From assembly GCA_021797955.1 (NCBI GenBank), contig JAJZYV010000082.1, positions 1 to 7,398 on the forward strand: a stretch of DNA of 7,398 bases. Reading direction: 5' to 3'. Source of the stretch: Thermoplasmata archaeon. Its GTDB lineage: Archaea; Thermoplasmatota; Thermoplasmata; Thermoplasmatales; Thermoplasmataceae. The translations under genes were made by a program, and so were the position numbers. Below, piece after piece: positions 1 to 5,956 of this stretch. Below the pieces are notes generated by a model. The model did no database searches. It saw nothing but the letters and a program-made list of their open reading frames with translations, and was not told where the DNA came from. Each line of letters opens with the position of its first letter. The first letter of the stretch is position 1.

Positions 1-107
1 ATTTCAATTTTTTCCGGAAGTTTTCTCTGTTCTATCATCCTTACCTTCCCGTTCTCAAACCATACTGCCCTCAACTTTCTCTCTGCACCATCAACAATCA
101 TCTTCAT
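1..107 (-). CDS. mtnA: S-methyl-5-thioribose-1-phosphate isomerase, N-terminal part (cut by window edge)
   Basis: This is the first 35 codons of a leftward gene that continues beyond base 1. The peptide begins MKMIVDGAERKLRAVW and goes on ENGKVRMIEQRKLPEK. The pattern 'hydrophobic-W-x-(D/E)-G-x-(V)-x-(M/L)-I-(D/E/N)-QRxLP' is the usual opening of archaeal and bacterial MtnA proteins of the aIF-2B-like superfamily. MtnA converts methylthioribose-1-phosphate to methylthioribulose-1-phosphate in methionine salvage, in the cytosol. The start is ATG at 107, because an in-frame TAG lies three codons upstream; a second ATG at 101 is the alternative. The TATA-like sequences about 20-35 nt upstream suit a leaderless mRNA. 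A related aIF-2B-like isomerase cannot be excluded, since the catalytic region lies outside the window. The gene has no evident link to the sugar genes. Confidence 0.72.
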   Translation of the reverse strand, partial: MKMIVDGAERKLRAVWFENGKVRMIEQRKLPEKIE

Positions 108-120
108 CTTTATCTATGGT

Positions 121-142
121 GTATATACCGTGGGTATATACC
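121..142 (-). promoter_or_regulatory. Tandem palindromic TATA elements upstream of mtnA
   Basis: The 9-mer GTATATACC occurs twice, at 121-129 and 134-142, with a 13 bp period. Its core GTATATAC is a perfect 8 bp palindrome. The right copy is centred about 31 nt and the left copy about 17 nt upstream of the mtnA ATG at 107. The right copy is therefore at a plausible archaeal box A distance for a leaderless transcript. Because the element is symmetric it could also work rightward: the right copy lies about 25 nt before the ATG at 161. The duplicated copy may be an operator, but this is inference. Confidence 0.5.
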
Positions 143-160
143 TATATTCAATTCCTTTCC

Positions 161-497
161 ATGGATGGAAAAAACAGAATGGAAGATCTGAAGACACGTG
201 TTGAGGACCTGTCTCATGATCTGGATGAACCATGGCTTCGCAACCCTTTGAACCGTATGGAAACATTACATGAAATGCGGTAATGTGAGATACAAATGCC
301 ATGAAAATTCTCCAATACACCATGGTTTTTATTATGACTGGTCAAGAAAGATAAGGATGAAAACTGTAAACATAAGGTTGAGCTAGGAAAAGACCGGGAT
401 CATCGAATGGTGGATACAGAATATGGAAAGGCTTGAGAATAAACTATTGGGAATAGAGGCAATAGCAATTCCTGAAGCAGAAACAATTCGAAAATAG
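161..497 (+). pseudogene. Decayed coding remnant of unknown identity
   Basis: No long open frame covers this stretch, yet several short frames in one direction look coding. An ATG at 161 opens 40 codons, with a charged peptide starting MDGKNRMEDLKTRVEDL, and closes at TAA 281-283. The frame at 282 then carries NVRYKCHENSPIHHGFYYDW up to a TAG at 384-386. The same frame resumes with EKTGIIEWWIQNMERLENKL and ends at TAG 495-497. The upstream end of that frame also has KCGNVRYKC, which recalls a short zinc-knuckle. One frameshift near 280 plus one stop would join the three pieces. I do not recognise the family; a broken transposase or a lost small gene are both possible. I see no terminal inverted repeats. 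Chance alignment of short frames remains a real alternative. Confidence 0.33.
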
Positions 498-640
498 TGC
501 CATCACAAATGTGTGGGAATTAAACTGTAACGTCCTAACTTTATTTTCACGGTTCAGCTGAGCTAATAAAATCCAAATTTAGATGTATAGCTTCAAGTAT
601 ATTTGACCGAAATTTATGATAACATTTCAATCGTAAATTC
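498..640. other. Intergenic spacer without a recognisable gene
   Basis: I see no start-to-stop frame of useful length on either strand here. The stretch holds a T-rich run at 538-547 that could end a rightward transcript from the remnant, and a small palindrome TCAGCTGA at 554-561. It is AT-rich towards the operon promoter at its right end. Together with 108-497 this makes about 560 bases without an intact gene. Confidence 0.5.
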
Positions 641-650
641 TATTTATACG
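641..650 (+). promoter_or_regulatory. TATA box of the nucleotide-sugar operon
   Basis: The sequence TATTTATACG contains TTTATA starting 25 nt upstream of the GTG at 668. That spacing places the transcription start at or next to the start codon, as in archaeal leaderless mRNAs. No Shine-Dalgarno sequence lies between box and start, which agrees with leaderless initiation. It would drive all four downstream genes, as no other gap in the operon could hold a promoter. Confidence 0.6.
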
Positions 651-667
651 GGAAGAATAACGATTAA

Positions 668-1402
668 GTGAAAGTAGTAATACTGGCGGCTGGGTCAGGG
701 ACCAGAATTAGACCAATATCGTATTTCTTGCCAAAGATACTTCTACCTGTTAAGGGAATTCCAGTTCTGGATTACATACTTGAAAATGTAAAGGATTTGA
801 ATCCAGAAAAGGTATTTATCGTTGCCAGTGAGAATCTAGAAATAATAGAGAGATTTCTGGAAAAAACAGGAAAAGAAAATGTAAAGGTAGTAAGAGGATT
901 AGGCTGGGAAACTGGAGGAGACTTATCATTGGCATTAGAACAAATCAATGAGGAAGATGATTATGCTGTTATGAACGGTGATATTGTTACAGATATTAAT
1001 TTAAAGGAAACATATGATTTTCATAAGAGTGTTAAAGCTTATGTGACAGCTTCTGTTTTTAACATGGAAGACGAGGAAGCGAAAAGATTTGGAAGGATTC
1101 AAATGGACGAAACCGGCCAAATTTCAAAATTCTTGGAAAAATCGGCAACTTCCCCCGACTCACATTCAATTGTAAATTCAGGTTTTTATATTTTTGATAG
1201 AGAACTCATTAAGAAAAGACCGAAATATCTAGTTCCTAAGAAGTTCAAACTTGAAACTGATCTGTTTCCTCAATTAGCTGGGGAGGGTAGAATGTTCGGT
1301 CATATATCAAAACTAGACTATTGGTGGGATGTTGGTACAATTGAGTCATACCTGAAAGCTGAAAATTATATGATCAATAGAAAGGGAGTTGTTGCACCTT
1401 GA
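668..1402 (+). CDS. Sugar-phosphate nucleotidyltransferase (NDP-sugar synthase)
   Basis: This 244-residue cytosolic enzyme should join a sugar-1-phosphate to an NTP, giving an NDP-sugar and pyrophosphate. The N-terminus has the nucleotide-binding signature LAAGSGTRIRPIS at 6-18, with PKILLPV at 22-28 holding the conserved lysine K23. NGDIVTD at 103-109 carries the metal-binding aspartate D105. The end has WWDVGTIESYLKAEN (219-233), the typical closing motif of this Rossmann-like (GT-A-type) family. The length fits short forms without a C-terminal hexapeptide (left-handed beta-helix) domain. The start is GTG at 668, because TAA at 665-667 is directly upstream in frame and the TATA box sits 25 nt away. 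The stop overlaps the next start by 4 bp (TTGA). Substrate is not readable from sequence: glucose-1-P, GlcNAc-1-P or mannose-1-P with UTP, dTTP or GTP are all possible. Context favours a UDP-sugar for the dehydrogenase that follows. Confidence 0.88.
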   Translation: MKVVILAAGSGTRIRPISYFLPKILLPVKGIPVLDYILENVKDLNPEKVFIVASENLEIIERFLEKTGKENVKVVRGLGWETGGDLSLALEQINEEDDYAVMNGDIVTDINLKETYDFHKSVKAYVTASVFNMEDEEAKRFGRIQMDETGQISKFLEKSATSPDSHSIVNSGFYIFDRELIKKRPKYLVPKKFKLETDLFPQLAGEGRMFGHISKLDYWWDVGTIESYLKAENYMINRKGVVAP

Positions 1403-2697
1403 AAAAATTTTCAAAGGAATTGGATAAAATCGCCATTATTGGTATGGGGTATGTAGGTTTCCCTCTATCTTTGCTTTTTGCCAAGAATTATCAAGTTATC
1501 GGTTTTGACATTGATCATAATAGAATAAATAAAATGAAAGAAGGAGAATCCACAATATCAGAAGTTGGAATTGATGACCTGTTATCCAATGAAACTATTA
1601 AAAAGAACATAAAATTTACTTCCAATCCTGAAGATATTAAGATAGCAAAAATCAAAATAATAACAGTTGGAACACCATACGACCTTAACTCAGAGCATAT
1701 AGATTATTCACAACTGAGTTCAGCTATAGATATGCTGAATGGAAGATTAAATACTGGTGATATTGTAATTCTCAAATCAACAGTTCCACCTGGAACTACT
1801 AATGAAATTGTCAAGAAAAAGATAGAGAATTTTGGTTTTGATGTACCATCAGACATAGGACTCTGCTTTTCACCAGAGAGGATGGTAGAGGGACAGGCAA
1901 TAAGAGACTTTATGACTCTTCCAAAAATTATTGGCGCCACAGACATAGAAACCAGAAGTGTATGTAGAGAAATCATAGGTTCCCTGGGTGGGAAAATAAT
2001 AGAAGTATCAACCATCGAAACAGCTGAGATGATAAAGATGGTAGATAATTATTCAAGATATGTTTTTCTTGGGCTTACAAATGAATTCGCATTGATATCA
2101 GAGAAACTTGGAGTTGATGTTCTAGAACTTCTAAGATCCGCAAAGGATGAATATCCAAGAAATTCAGGACTCTTGATACCGGGTCCTGGTGTGGGAGGAT
2201 CATGTCTGAATAAAGACCCATATATTCTGAAGGCACATATGAATAAGCATGGACTCATGCTGAAAATGGTGGAAAGTGCTACAATTATTAACAGGAGCAT
2301 GCCACAACATGTTGGTGAAACAATTTTGAGACTGGCCCAGAAGAGAAAGAGCATTACAATTCTTGGGGTAGCCTTTAAAGGAGATACAGATGATACCCGA
2401 TTTACACCTTCATATGAGATTTTTGACTATCTAAAGAGATATAATTTTAATGTAACCATGTCAGATCCGTATGTTAAGGATACTAAGGTCAAAATTGTTG
2501 GAGATATATTTTCTGCATCAAAAAATGCAGAAATTCTTCTTATTCTTACAGAACATTCAGAATATAAGAACATTGATTTGAACAAGTTAAAAGGGGTCAT
2601 GAATAAAAGTCCCTTGATCTTCGACACTCGGGGTGTAATAGACAAAAACGAAGCAACAAGAATAGGATTTGAGTATCATGGACTGGGGAGATTATGA
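1399..2697 (+). CDS. UDP-sugar 6-dehydrogenase (UDP-ManNAc/UDP-GlcNAc dehydrogenase type)
   Basis: This 432-residue enzyme should oxidise C6 of a UDP-sugar twice with NAD+, giving the uronic acid. GMGYVG (15-20) is the NAD-binding loop, with D37 and D39 at the end of strand 2. STVPPGT (127-133) and SPER (158-161) follow, and GPGVGGSC (262-269) supplies the nucleophile C269. VAFKGDTDDTR (324-334), K327 and FDTRG (408-412) complete the family set. SPER followed by MVEGQAIRDFMTLPKIIG resembles the WecC branch, which acts on N-acetylhexosamines, more than classic UDP-glucose dehydrogenase. That preference is a motif-based judgement. The start is TTG at 1399, overlapping the upstream stop, with a Shine-Dalgarno-like GGGAG at 1384-1388. 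The stop overlaps the next ATG by 4 bp (ATGA), so translational coupling on both sides is likely. Confidence 0.88.
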   Translation: MKKFSKELDKIAIIGMGYVGFPLSLLFAKNYQVIGFDIDHNRINKMKEGESTISEVGIDDLLSNETIKKNIKFTSNPEDIKIAKIKIITVGTPYDLNSEHIDYSQLSSAIDMLNGRLNTGDIVILKSTVPPGTTNEIVKKKIENFGFDVPSDIGLCFSPERMVEGQAIRDFMTLPKIIGATDIETRSVCREIIGSLGGKIIEVSTIETAEMIKMVDNYSRYVFLGLTNEFALISEKLGVDVLELLRSAKDEYPRNSGLLIPGPGVGGSCLNKDPYILKAHMNKHGLMLKMVESATIINRSMPQHVGETILRLAQKRKSITILGVAFKGDTDDTRFTPSYEIFDYLKRYNFNVTMSDPYVKDTKVKIVGDIFSASKNAEILLILTEHSEYKNIDLNKLKGVMNKSPLIFDTRGVIDKNEATRIGFEYHGLGRL

Positions 2698-3617
2698 GAG
2701 CATTAATCGCCGGTGGCTCCGGGTTTCTTGGATCATTCCTTGCTGAAGGTCTGGTAAGGAAAGGATGGGAAATCCATATCTTGGATAACCTTTCAAGCGG
2801 TTTGCTCGAGAATTTGGATTCAATAAAAGAAAGAATACATTTCATAAAAGAGGATGTTATTAGTTTCAATACGGAGGAGAAATTTGATTATATCATAAAC
2901 TTTGCAAGCAATGCAAGCAGGGTTGAATGGGAAAAGTATCCAGTCGAAGTTGCCCTTTCCAATAGCATAGGATCAAAGAATCTCATTGAAATTGCACTGC
3001 GTTCAGATGCAACTTATGTGTATGCATCCTCATCTGAAGTTTATGGTAATGCTACACAAATTCCTACTTCTGAGGATTATCTAGGATCAGTAAGCACGAC
3101 GGGCACAAGATCTCCGTATGATGAGGGGAAGAGATTTGGAGATGCCATAACAAAAGCTTATGAGAGAGAATATGGTTTAAAAAATATCATAATAAGATTT
3201 TTTAATACATACGGTCCAAGAATGAGGGGCGGTGATTTTTATGGAAGAGTCCTAGACAGGTTTGTAAGGCAAGCCCTGAGCAATGAGCCACTAACAATAT
3301 ATGGAGATGGAACTCAAACCCGGTCTTTTACATATGTATCAGATGCGGTTTCAGCTATTTTAATGTTAATTGAAAAAGGGAAATTGGGTGAAGTTTACAA
3401 TATTGGAAGTGATAATGAGATTGAAATTTTAAAGCTCGCTGGCATAGTAAAGAGAGTTCTCTATTCTTCCAGCGAAATTAAATTTCTTCCACTGCCTGAG
3501 CATGATCCAAGAAGAAGGTCGGCAGATATAACAAAGATAAAGCAATTGGGATATGAACCACAGATTACATTAGAAGATGGAATCAAACTAATGGCAAAGT
3601 CAATAAAAAAAAGGTGA
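2694..3617 (+). CDS. NAD-dependent UDP-glucuronate decarboxylase-like / epimerase-dehydratase (extended SDR)
   Basis: This 307-residue extended short-chain dehydrogenase/reductase has the NAD loop GGSGFLG (7-13) and the D31 acidic end of strand 2. ASSSEVYG (111-118) gives S113 and E115, and SPYDEGKR (140-147) gives the catalytic Y142 and K146. RFFNTYGPRM (168-177), YGDGTQTRSFTYVSD (203-217) and DPRRRSADI (271-279) follow. The run PYDEGKR...NTYGPRM...GDGxQTRSFxYVSD is characteristic of UDP-glucuronate decarboxylases (UDP-xylose synthases). dTDP-glucose 4,6-dehydratases normally have a TDEVYG motif; here the residue before the glutamate is serine, which argues against RmlB. In a decarboxylase, C4 is oxidised by bound NAD+, CO2 is lost from C6, and the ketone is reduced again. 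Its position straight after a 6-dehydrogenase fits a uronic acid substrate. A 4-epimerase role remains possible. ATG 2694 has GGGGAG close upstream. Confidence 0.8.
   Translation: MRALIAGGSGFLGSFLAEGLVRKGWEIHILDNLSSGLLENLDSIKERIHFIKEDVISFNTEEKFDYIINFASNASRVEWEKYPVEVALSNSIGSKNLIEIALRSDATYVYASSSEVYGNATQIPTSEDYLGSVSTTGTRSPYDEGKRFGDAITKAYEREYGLKNIIIRFFNTYGPRMRGGDFYGRVLDRFVRQALSNEPLTIYGDGTQTRSFTYVSDAVSAILMLIEKGKLGEVYNIGSDNEIEILKLAGIVKRVLYSSSEIKFLPLPEHDPRRRSADITKIKQLGYEPQITLEDGIKLMAKSIKKR
3612..3617 (+). promoter_or_regulatory. Shine-Dalgarno site deciding the start of the 4-epimerase gene
   Basis: AGGTGA, embedded in the end of the preceding gene, matches the archaeal 16S rRNA tail complement (GGTGA). 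It leaves 4 nt before ATG 3622 but only 1 nt before the GTG at 3619, so ATG 3622 is the better start. Confidence 0.55.
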
Positions 3618-3621
3618 AGTG

Positions 3622-4740
3622 ATGAGTAAAATATTAGTAACAGGTGGACTGGGTTTTATTGGTAGTCATACCGTTGATTTACTGGTCGAAAAAGGTTATT
3701 CAGTTGTTGTCGTTGATAATCTTGAGAAACAAGTTCACAATGGGGTAGAACCAGAATATAAGAACCCAAAAGCAAAATATATTATAGGGGATATTAGAAA
3801 TAGAAAATTGTGGGAAAAATTATTGAAGGGAATAGATGGAATAATTCATCTTGCTGGAGCTGTCGGAATAGCTCAGAGCTTTTGGCAGGCAAAGAAATAC
3901 ATGGATGTAAATACATCTGCCACTGCTTTGATGTATGAACAGATATTGAAATTAAAATCAGAACAGAACCAAAAGTATCCTGAAAAAATTGTTGTTGCCT
4001 CGTCAAAGAGTCTTTATGGAGAGGGTCTTTATAAATGCAAAGTTCATGGGATAAAGAGCCCTGATGTAAGACCAATAAGTCAGCTCAAGATGAGAGAATG
4101 GGAAACTAAGTGCGATGAATGCGGTGCTGATCTTGAACCTGTGGGAATAACAGAAAATAAATATCCACAGAACTCCAATCCATATTCCCTTTCAAAATAT
4201 GCAACAGAAAGAATAGCGATGGACTTTTCTTATACTCTTGGAATAGACACTGTTGCATTTAGGTATTTTAACGTTTATGGAGAAAGACAGAGCCTTAGTA
4301 ATCCATATACTGGCGTTATGGCAATATTTTTATCAAGACTTAAAAATAATCATCAGCCTTTCCTATTCGAGGATGGGAAGCAGCTAAGAGATTACATTTA
4401 CGTCAAAGATGTGGCAAAGATGAATGTTCTTGCGCTGGAAAAAGGGAATGGGGTTTATAATCTTGGCACTGGAAAACCCTTATCACTCATAGGTGTTGTA
4501 GATTTATTAAATAACAAGCTAGGAACTGACATTCAACCAAAAATATCTAATGACTTCAGGCCTGGAGATAACAGACATGATTATGCAAGCACTGAAAAAT
4601 TGAATCGCGACTTTGGGAAAACATATTTTGTTGATGTTGACAATGGTGTTGGAAATCTTATTCAGTGGTCATTGTCAGAAAAATCGTTTGATAAGTTTGA
4701 AAAACAGGAGAAGGAGAGGAAAAAATACCTCGCAAGGTAA
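3622..4740 (+). CDS. NDP-sugar 4-epimerase/dehydratase with zinc-knuckle insert (dTDP-L-rhamnose 4-epimerase-like, SDR)
   Basis: From ATG 3622 this is 372 residues, somewhat longer than plain GalE-type epimerases. GGLGFIG (8-14) binds NAD, followed by VVDNL at the end of strand 2. The catalytic serine lies in ASSKSLYGEG (S128), and NPYSLSKY supplies Y188 and K192. RYFNVYGER (214-222) and LRDYIYVKDV (255-264) are usual family blocks. The extra feature is an insert between the serine and tyrosine blocks with C139, H142, C164 and C167 (C-x2-H ... C-x2-C), a probable zinc site. The same arrangement occurs in the WbiB group of dTDP-L-rhamnose 4-epimerases and related proteins. The role is probably C4 inversion or ketone chemistry on an NDP-sugar, with the substrate unknown. 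It is the last gene of the operon, 4 nt after the previous stop. A lysine-rich tail (about 352-372) looks flexible. GTG 3619 would add one residue. Confidence 0.82.
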   Translation: MSKILVTGGLGFIGSHTVDLLVEKGYSVVVVDNLEKQVHNGVEPEYKNPKAKYIIGDIRNRKLWEKLLKGIDGIIHLAGAVGIAQSFWQAKKYMDVNTSATALMYEQILKLKSEQNQKYPEKIVVASSKSLYGEGLYKCKVHGIKSPDVRPISQLKMREWETKCDECGADLEPVGITENKYPQNSNPYSLSKYATERIAMDFSYTLGIDTVAFRYFNVYGERQSLSNPYTGVMAIFLSRLKNNHQPFLFEDGKQLRDYIYVKDVAKMNVLALEKGNGVYNLGTGKPLSLIGVVDLLNNKLGTDIQPKISNDFRPGDNRHDYASTEKLNRDFGKTYFVDVDNGVGNLIQWSLSEKSFDKFEKQEKERKKYLAR

Positions 4741-4796
4741 CCAAAATCATGGAGAAAATAACAATCAAACACTAATAAAATGAAGATTTTACTCAA

Positions 4797-4804
4797 TTTT
4801 TTTT
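4797..4804 (+). terminator. T8 terminator of the nucleotide-sugar operon
   Basis: Eight consecutive T residues lie 57 nt after the stop of the last + strand gene. There is no obvious GC hairpin before them, which suits archaeal termination on U-tracts. No other run this long follows the operon before the convergent gene begins. Confidence 0.55.
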
Positions 4805-4851
4805 CAACATATCCGATACATTAAGGTCCTTTAACGGCACTCAATTATAGG

Positions 4852-4857
4852 AAAAAA
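4852..4857 (-). terminator. T6 terminator of the glycosyltransferase genes
   Basis: Six A on the + strand read as T6 on the - strand transcript, 34 nt after the stop at 4891. The position is right for a U-tract terminator facing the operon terminator from the other side. Confidence 0.4.
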
Positions 4858-4890
4858 CGAGAAACAAAGAATAAAAATCATTGGAGAAAT

Positions 4891-5940
4891 TCAACTTTCT
4901 ATGTTACTCAAGATAAATAGTTCTATGAACTTATTCATATAACTTTCAAAGTTAGTCAGTTTTGCAGGAAGTTTGGAGCATATTTCATCATAATATTCTC
5001 TTCTTTCTTCAAATAATTTATACAGAAATTCTATCTGAGCTAAAAAATCAGGGTCCGTATCAGCTTTTCTGCATAATTCTATTTTCTCTAAAAATGAGTT
5101 AAACTCTTTGTTCCTATAAATCAGTGGTGTATAGTTTCCAAGTACTTCATATATTACAAGCGATGAAACTTCAATTAAACTGGGGAAAATCACAGCATGG
5201 CTTCTTCTGATTGTTTCATAGAGCTGTTCTTCATTTACGAATCCTAAATATGTTAAGTTTTTAAGATTAGTTTTTAATGATTCACTTTCAGTTCCTGAAC
5301 CTGCGATAATAAATGAAATACTAGAATCAAGATTGTTGATAATATATTTGATGGTATCAGTGCCTTTTATTTTTTCATGTCTGCCGTAAAAAAAAATGGT
5401 AAAATTATCTGGTTTTTTTACATATGGAATAACTGGCCCAAAATATGTATTTTCTAAAACATGGGTGTTTCTGTTGTATTTTATCCACTTCATTTCTTCT
5501 TTGTTTATTGCATGTACTTTGTTAAATTTGGGCAATAAAGATTTAAGGAGTCTTTTTTTGAAAAATGTCTCTGGATTAAGGAGTGACGGATCATGCCCTC
5601 CATAAACCTTTTTTCCTCTTAATTTAAGTATTTGTCGAACAAAAAAATAATATCCCCCTATAACATAAATAACATCACAGTTTATATCAGGAATTTTCTT
5701 TAGCATAAAAGGTAAAAACTTCCCTCTTGATTCATGTTCCTCATAGTCAAAATTAATGTAATTTTGTATTTCCAATAAACTCTTTCTTTTCAATCTCTGG
5801 TTTTTTGTTCCAAATACCTGAACATGAAATCCCCTTGAAACTAGATCATTTGCGATTGCAATAAGCCACTTTTCTCCCCCTCCATAATTCCCTAGCGATG
5901 CAGTTGTAAAAAAACATATTTTTTTATTCTGGCTGACCAT
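4891..5940 (-). CDS. Glycosyltransferase, GT4 family (GT-B fold)
   Basis: From ATG 5940 the protein is 349 residues and should move a sugar from an NDP-sugar to a lipid-linked or glycan acceptor at the cytoplasmic membrane face. The N-terminal half opens with a hydrophobic strand and the glycine loop GNYGGGEK (17-24). The donor half has FYGRHEKIKG (184-193), with the conserved R and K, then IIAGSG (211-216) and YLGFVNEEQLYE (231-242). The E-x7-E pair is E257 and E265. The residues inside it (VSSLVIY) differ from the usual EGFGLPxxEAMA form, so this is an outlying GT4 member. An upstream GTG at 5955 in the same frame would add five residues. I prefer ATG 5940 because GGAG lies 9 nt before it and falls on that GTG. 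It follows the other glycosyltransferase by 16 nt, so the two are very likely co-transcribed. Donor and acceptor are unknown. Confidence 0.82.
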   Translation of the reverse strand: MVSQNKKICFFTTASLGNYGGGEKWLIAIANDLVSRGFHVQVFGTKNQRLKRKSLLEIQNYINFDYEEHESRGKFLPFMLKKIPDINCDVIYVIGGYYFFVRQILKLRGKKVYGGHDPSLLNPETFFKKRLLKSLLPKFNKVHAINKEEMKWIKYNRNTHVLENTYFGPVIPYVKKPDNFTIFFYGRHEKIKGTDTIKYIINNLDSSISFIIAGSGTESESLKTNLKNLTYLGFVNEEQLYETIRRSHAVIFPSLIEVSSLVIYEVLGNYTPLIYRNKEFNSFLEKIELCRKADTDPDFLAQIEFLYKLFEERREYYDEICSKLPAKLTNFESYMNKFIELFILSNIES

Positions 5941-5949
5941 TATAACATA

Positions 5950-5953
5950 CTCC
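5950..5953 (-). promoter_or_regulatory. Shine-Dalgarno site deciding the start at 5940
   Basis: On the - strand GGAG spans 5953-5950, 9 nt before ATG 5940. It partly coincides with the competing GTG start at 5955-5953. A ribosome bound here would initiate at the ATG, giving 349 residues rather than 354. Confidence 0.5.
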
Positions 5954-5956
5954 ACA

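Larger units (their letters stand above)
4741..4890. other. Convergent intergenic region
   Basis: These 150 bases separate the ends of two operons that face each other. They contain the T8 run for the rightward operon and a T6 run for the leftward one. A short rightward frame from ATG 4780 (MKILLNFFSTYPIH, then TAA at 4822-4824) resembles the start of a glycosyltransferase and could be a relic, though it is too short to call. Confidence 0.5.

Noticed and set aside
121..142. Two-copy direct repeat as the start of a CRISPR array
   Set aside because: The unit is only 9 bp, there are only two copies, and it is better explained as TATA elements.
114..323. 69-codon - strand open frame rich in His, Pro and aromatic residues
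   Set aside because: It overlaps the mtnA promoter and has no recognisable motif; its composition looks like the complement of the remnant frames.
554..565. Palindrome TCAGCTGA with the overlapping AGCTGAGCT as an operator or hairpin
   Set aside because: Too short, unrepeated and about 85 bp from the operon TATA box; a chance match is likely.
1704..2354. Two - strand frames (1704-2015 and 2049-2354) inside the dehydrogenase gene
   Set aside because: The + strand frame has full family motifs across the same stretch, so these are antisense shadows.
2427..2869. Two - strand frames around the dehydrogenase/SDR junction
   Set aside because: They are antisense to conserved + strand motifs and show no protein features.
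3605..3612. A8 run at the end of the decarboxylase-like gene as a programmed frameshift site
   Set aside because: The stop TGA comes one codon after the run and the next gene has its own Shine-Dalgarno and ATG; a lysine-rich C-terminus explains the run.
3794..4075. 93-codon - strand frame inside the epimerase gene
   Set aside because: It is antisense to the NAD-enzyme core and has no family signature.
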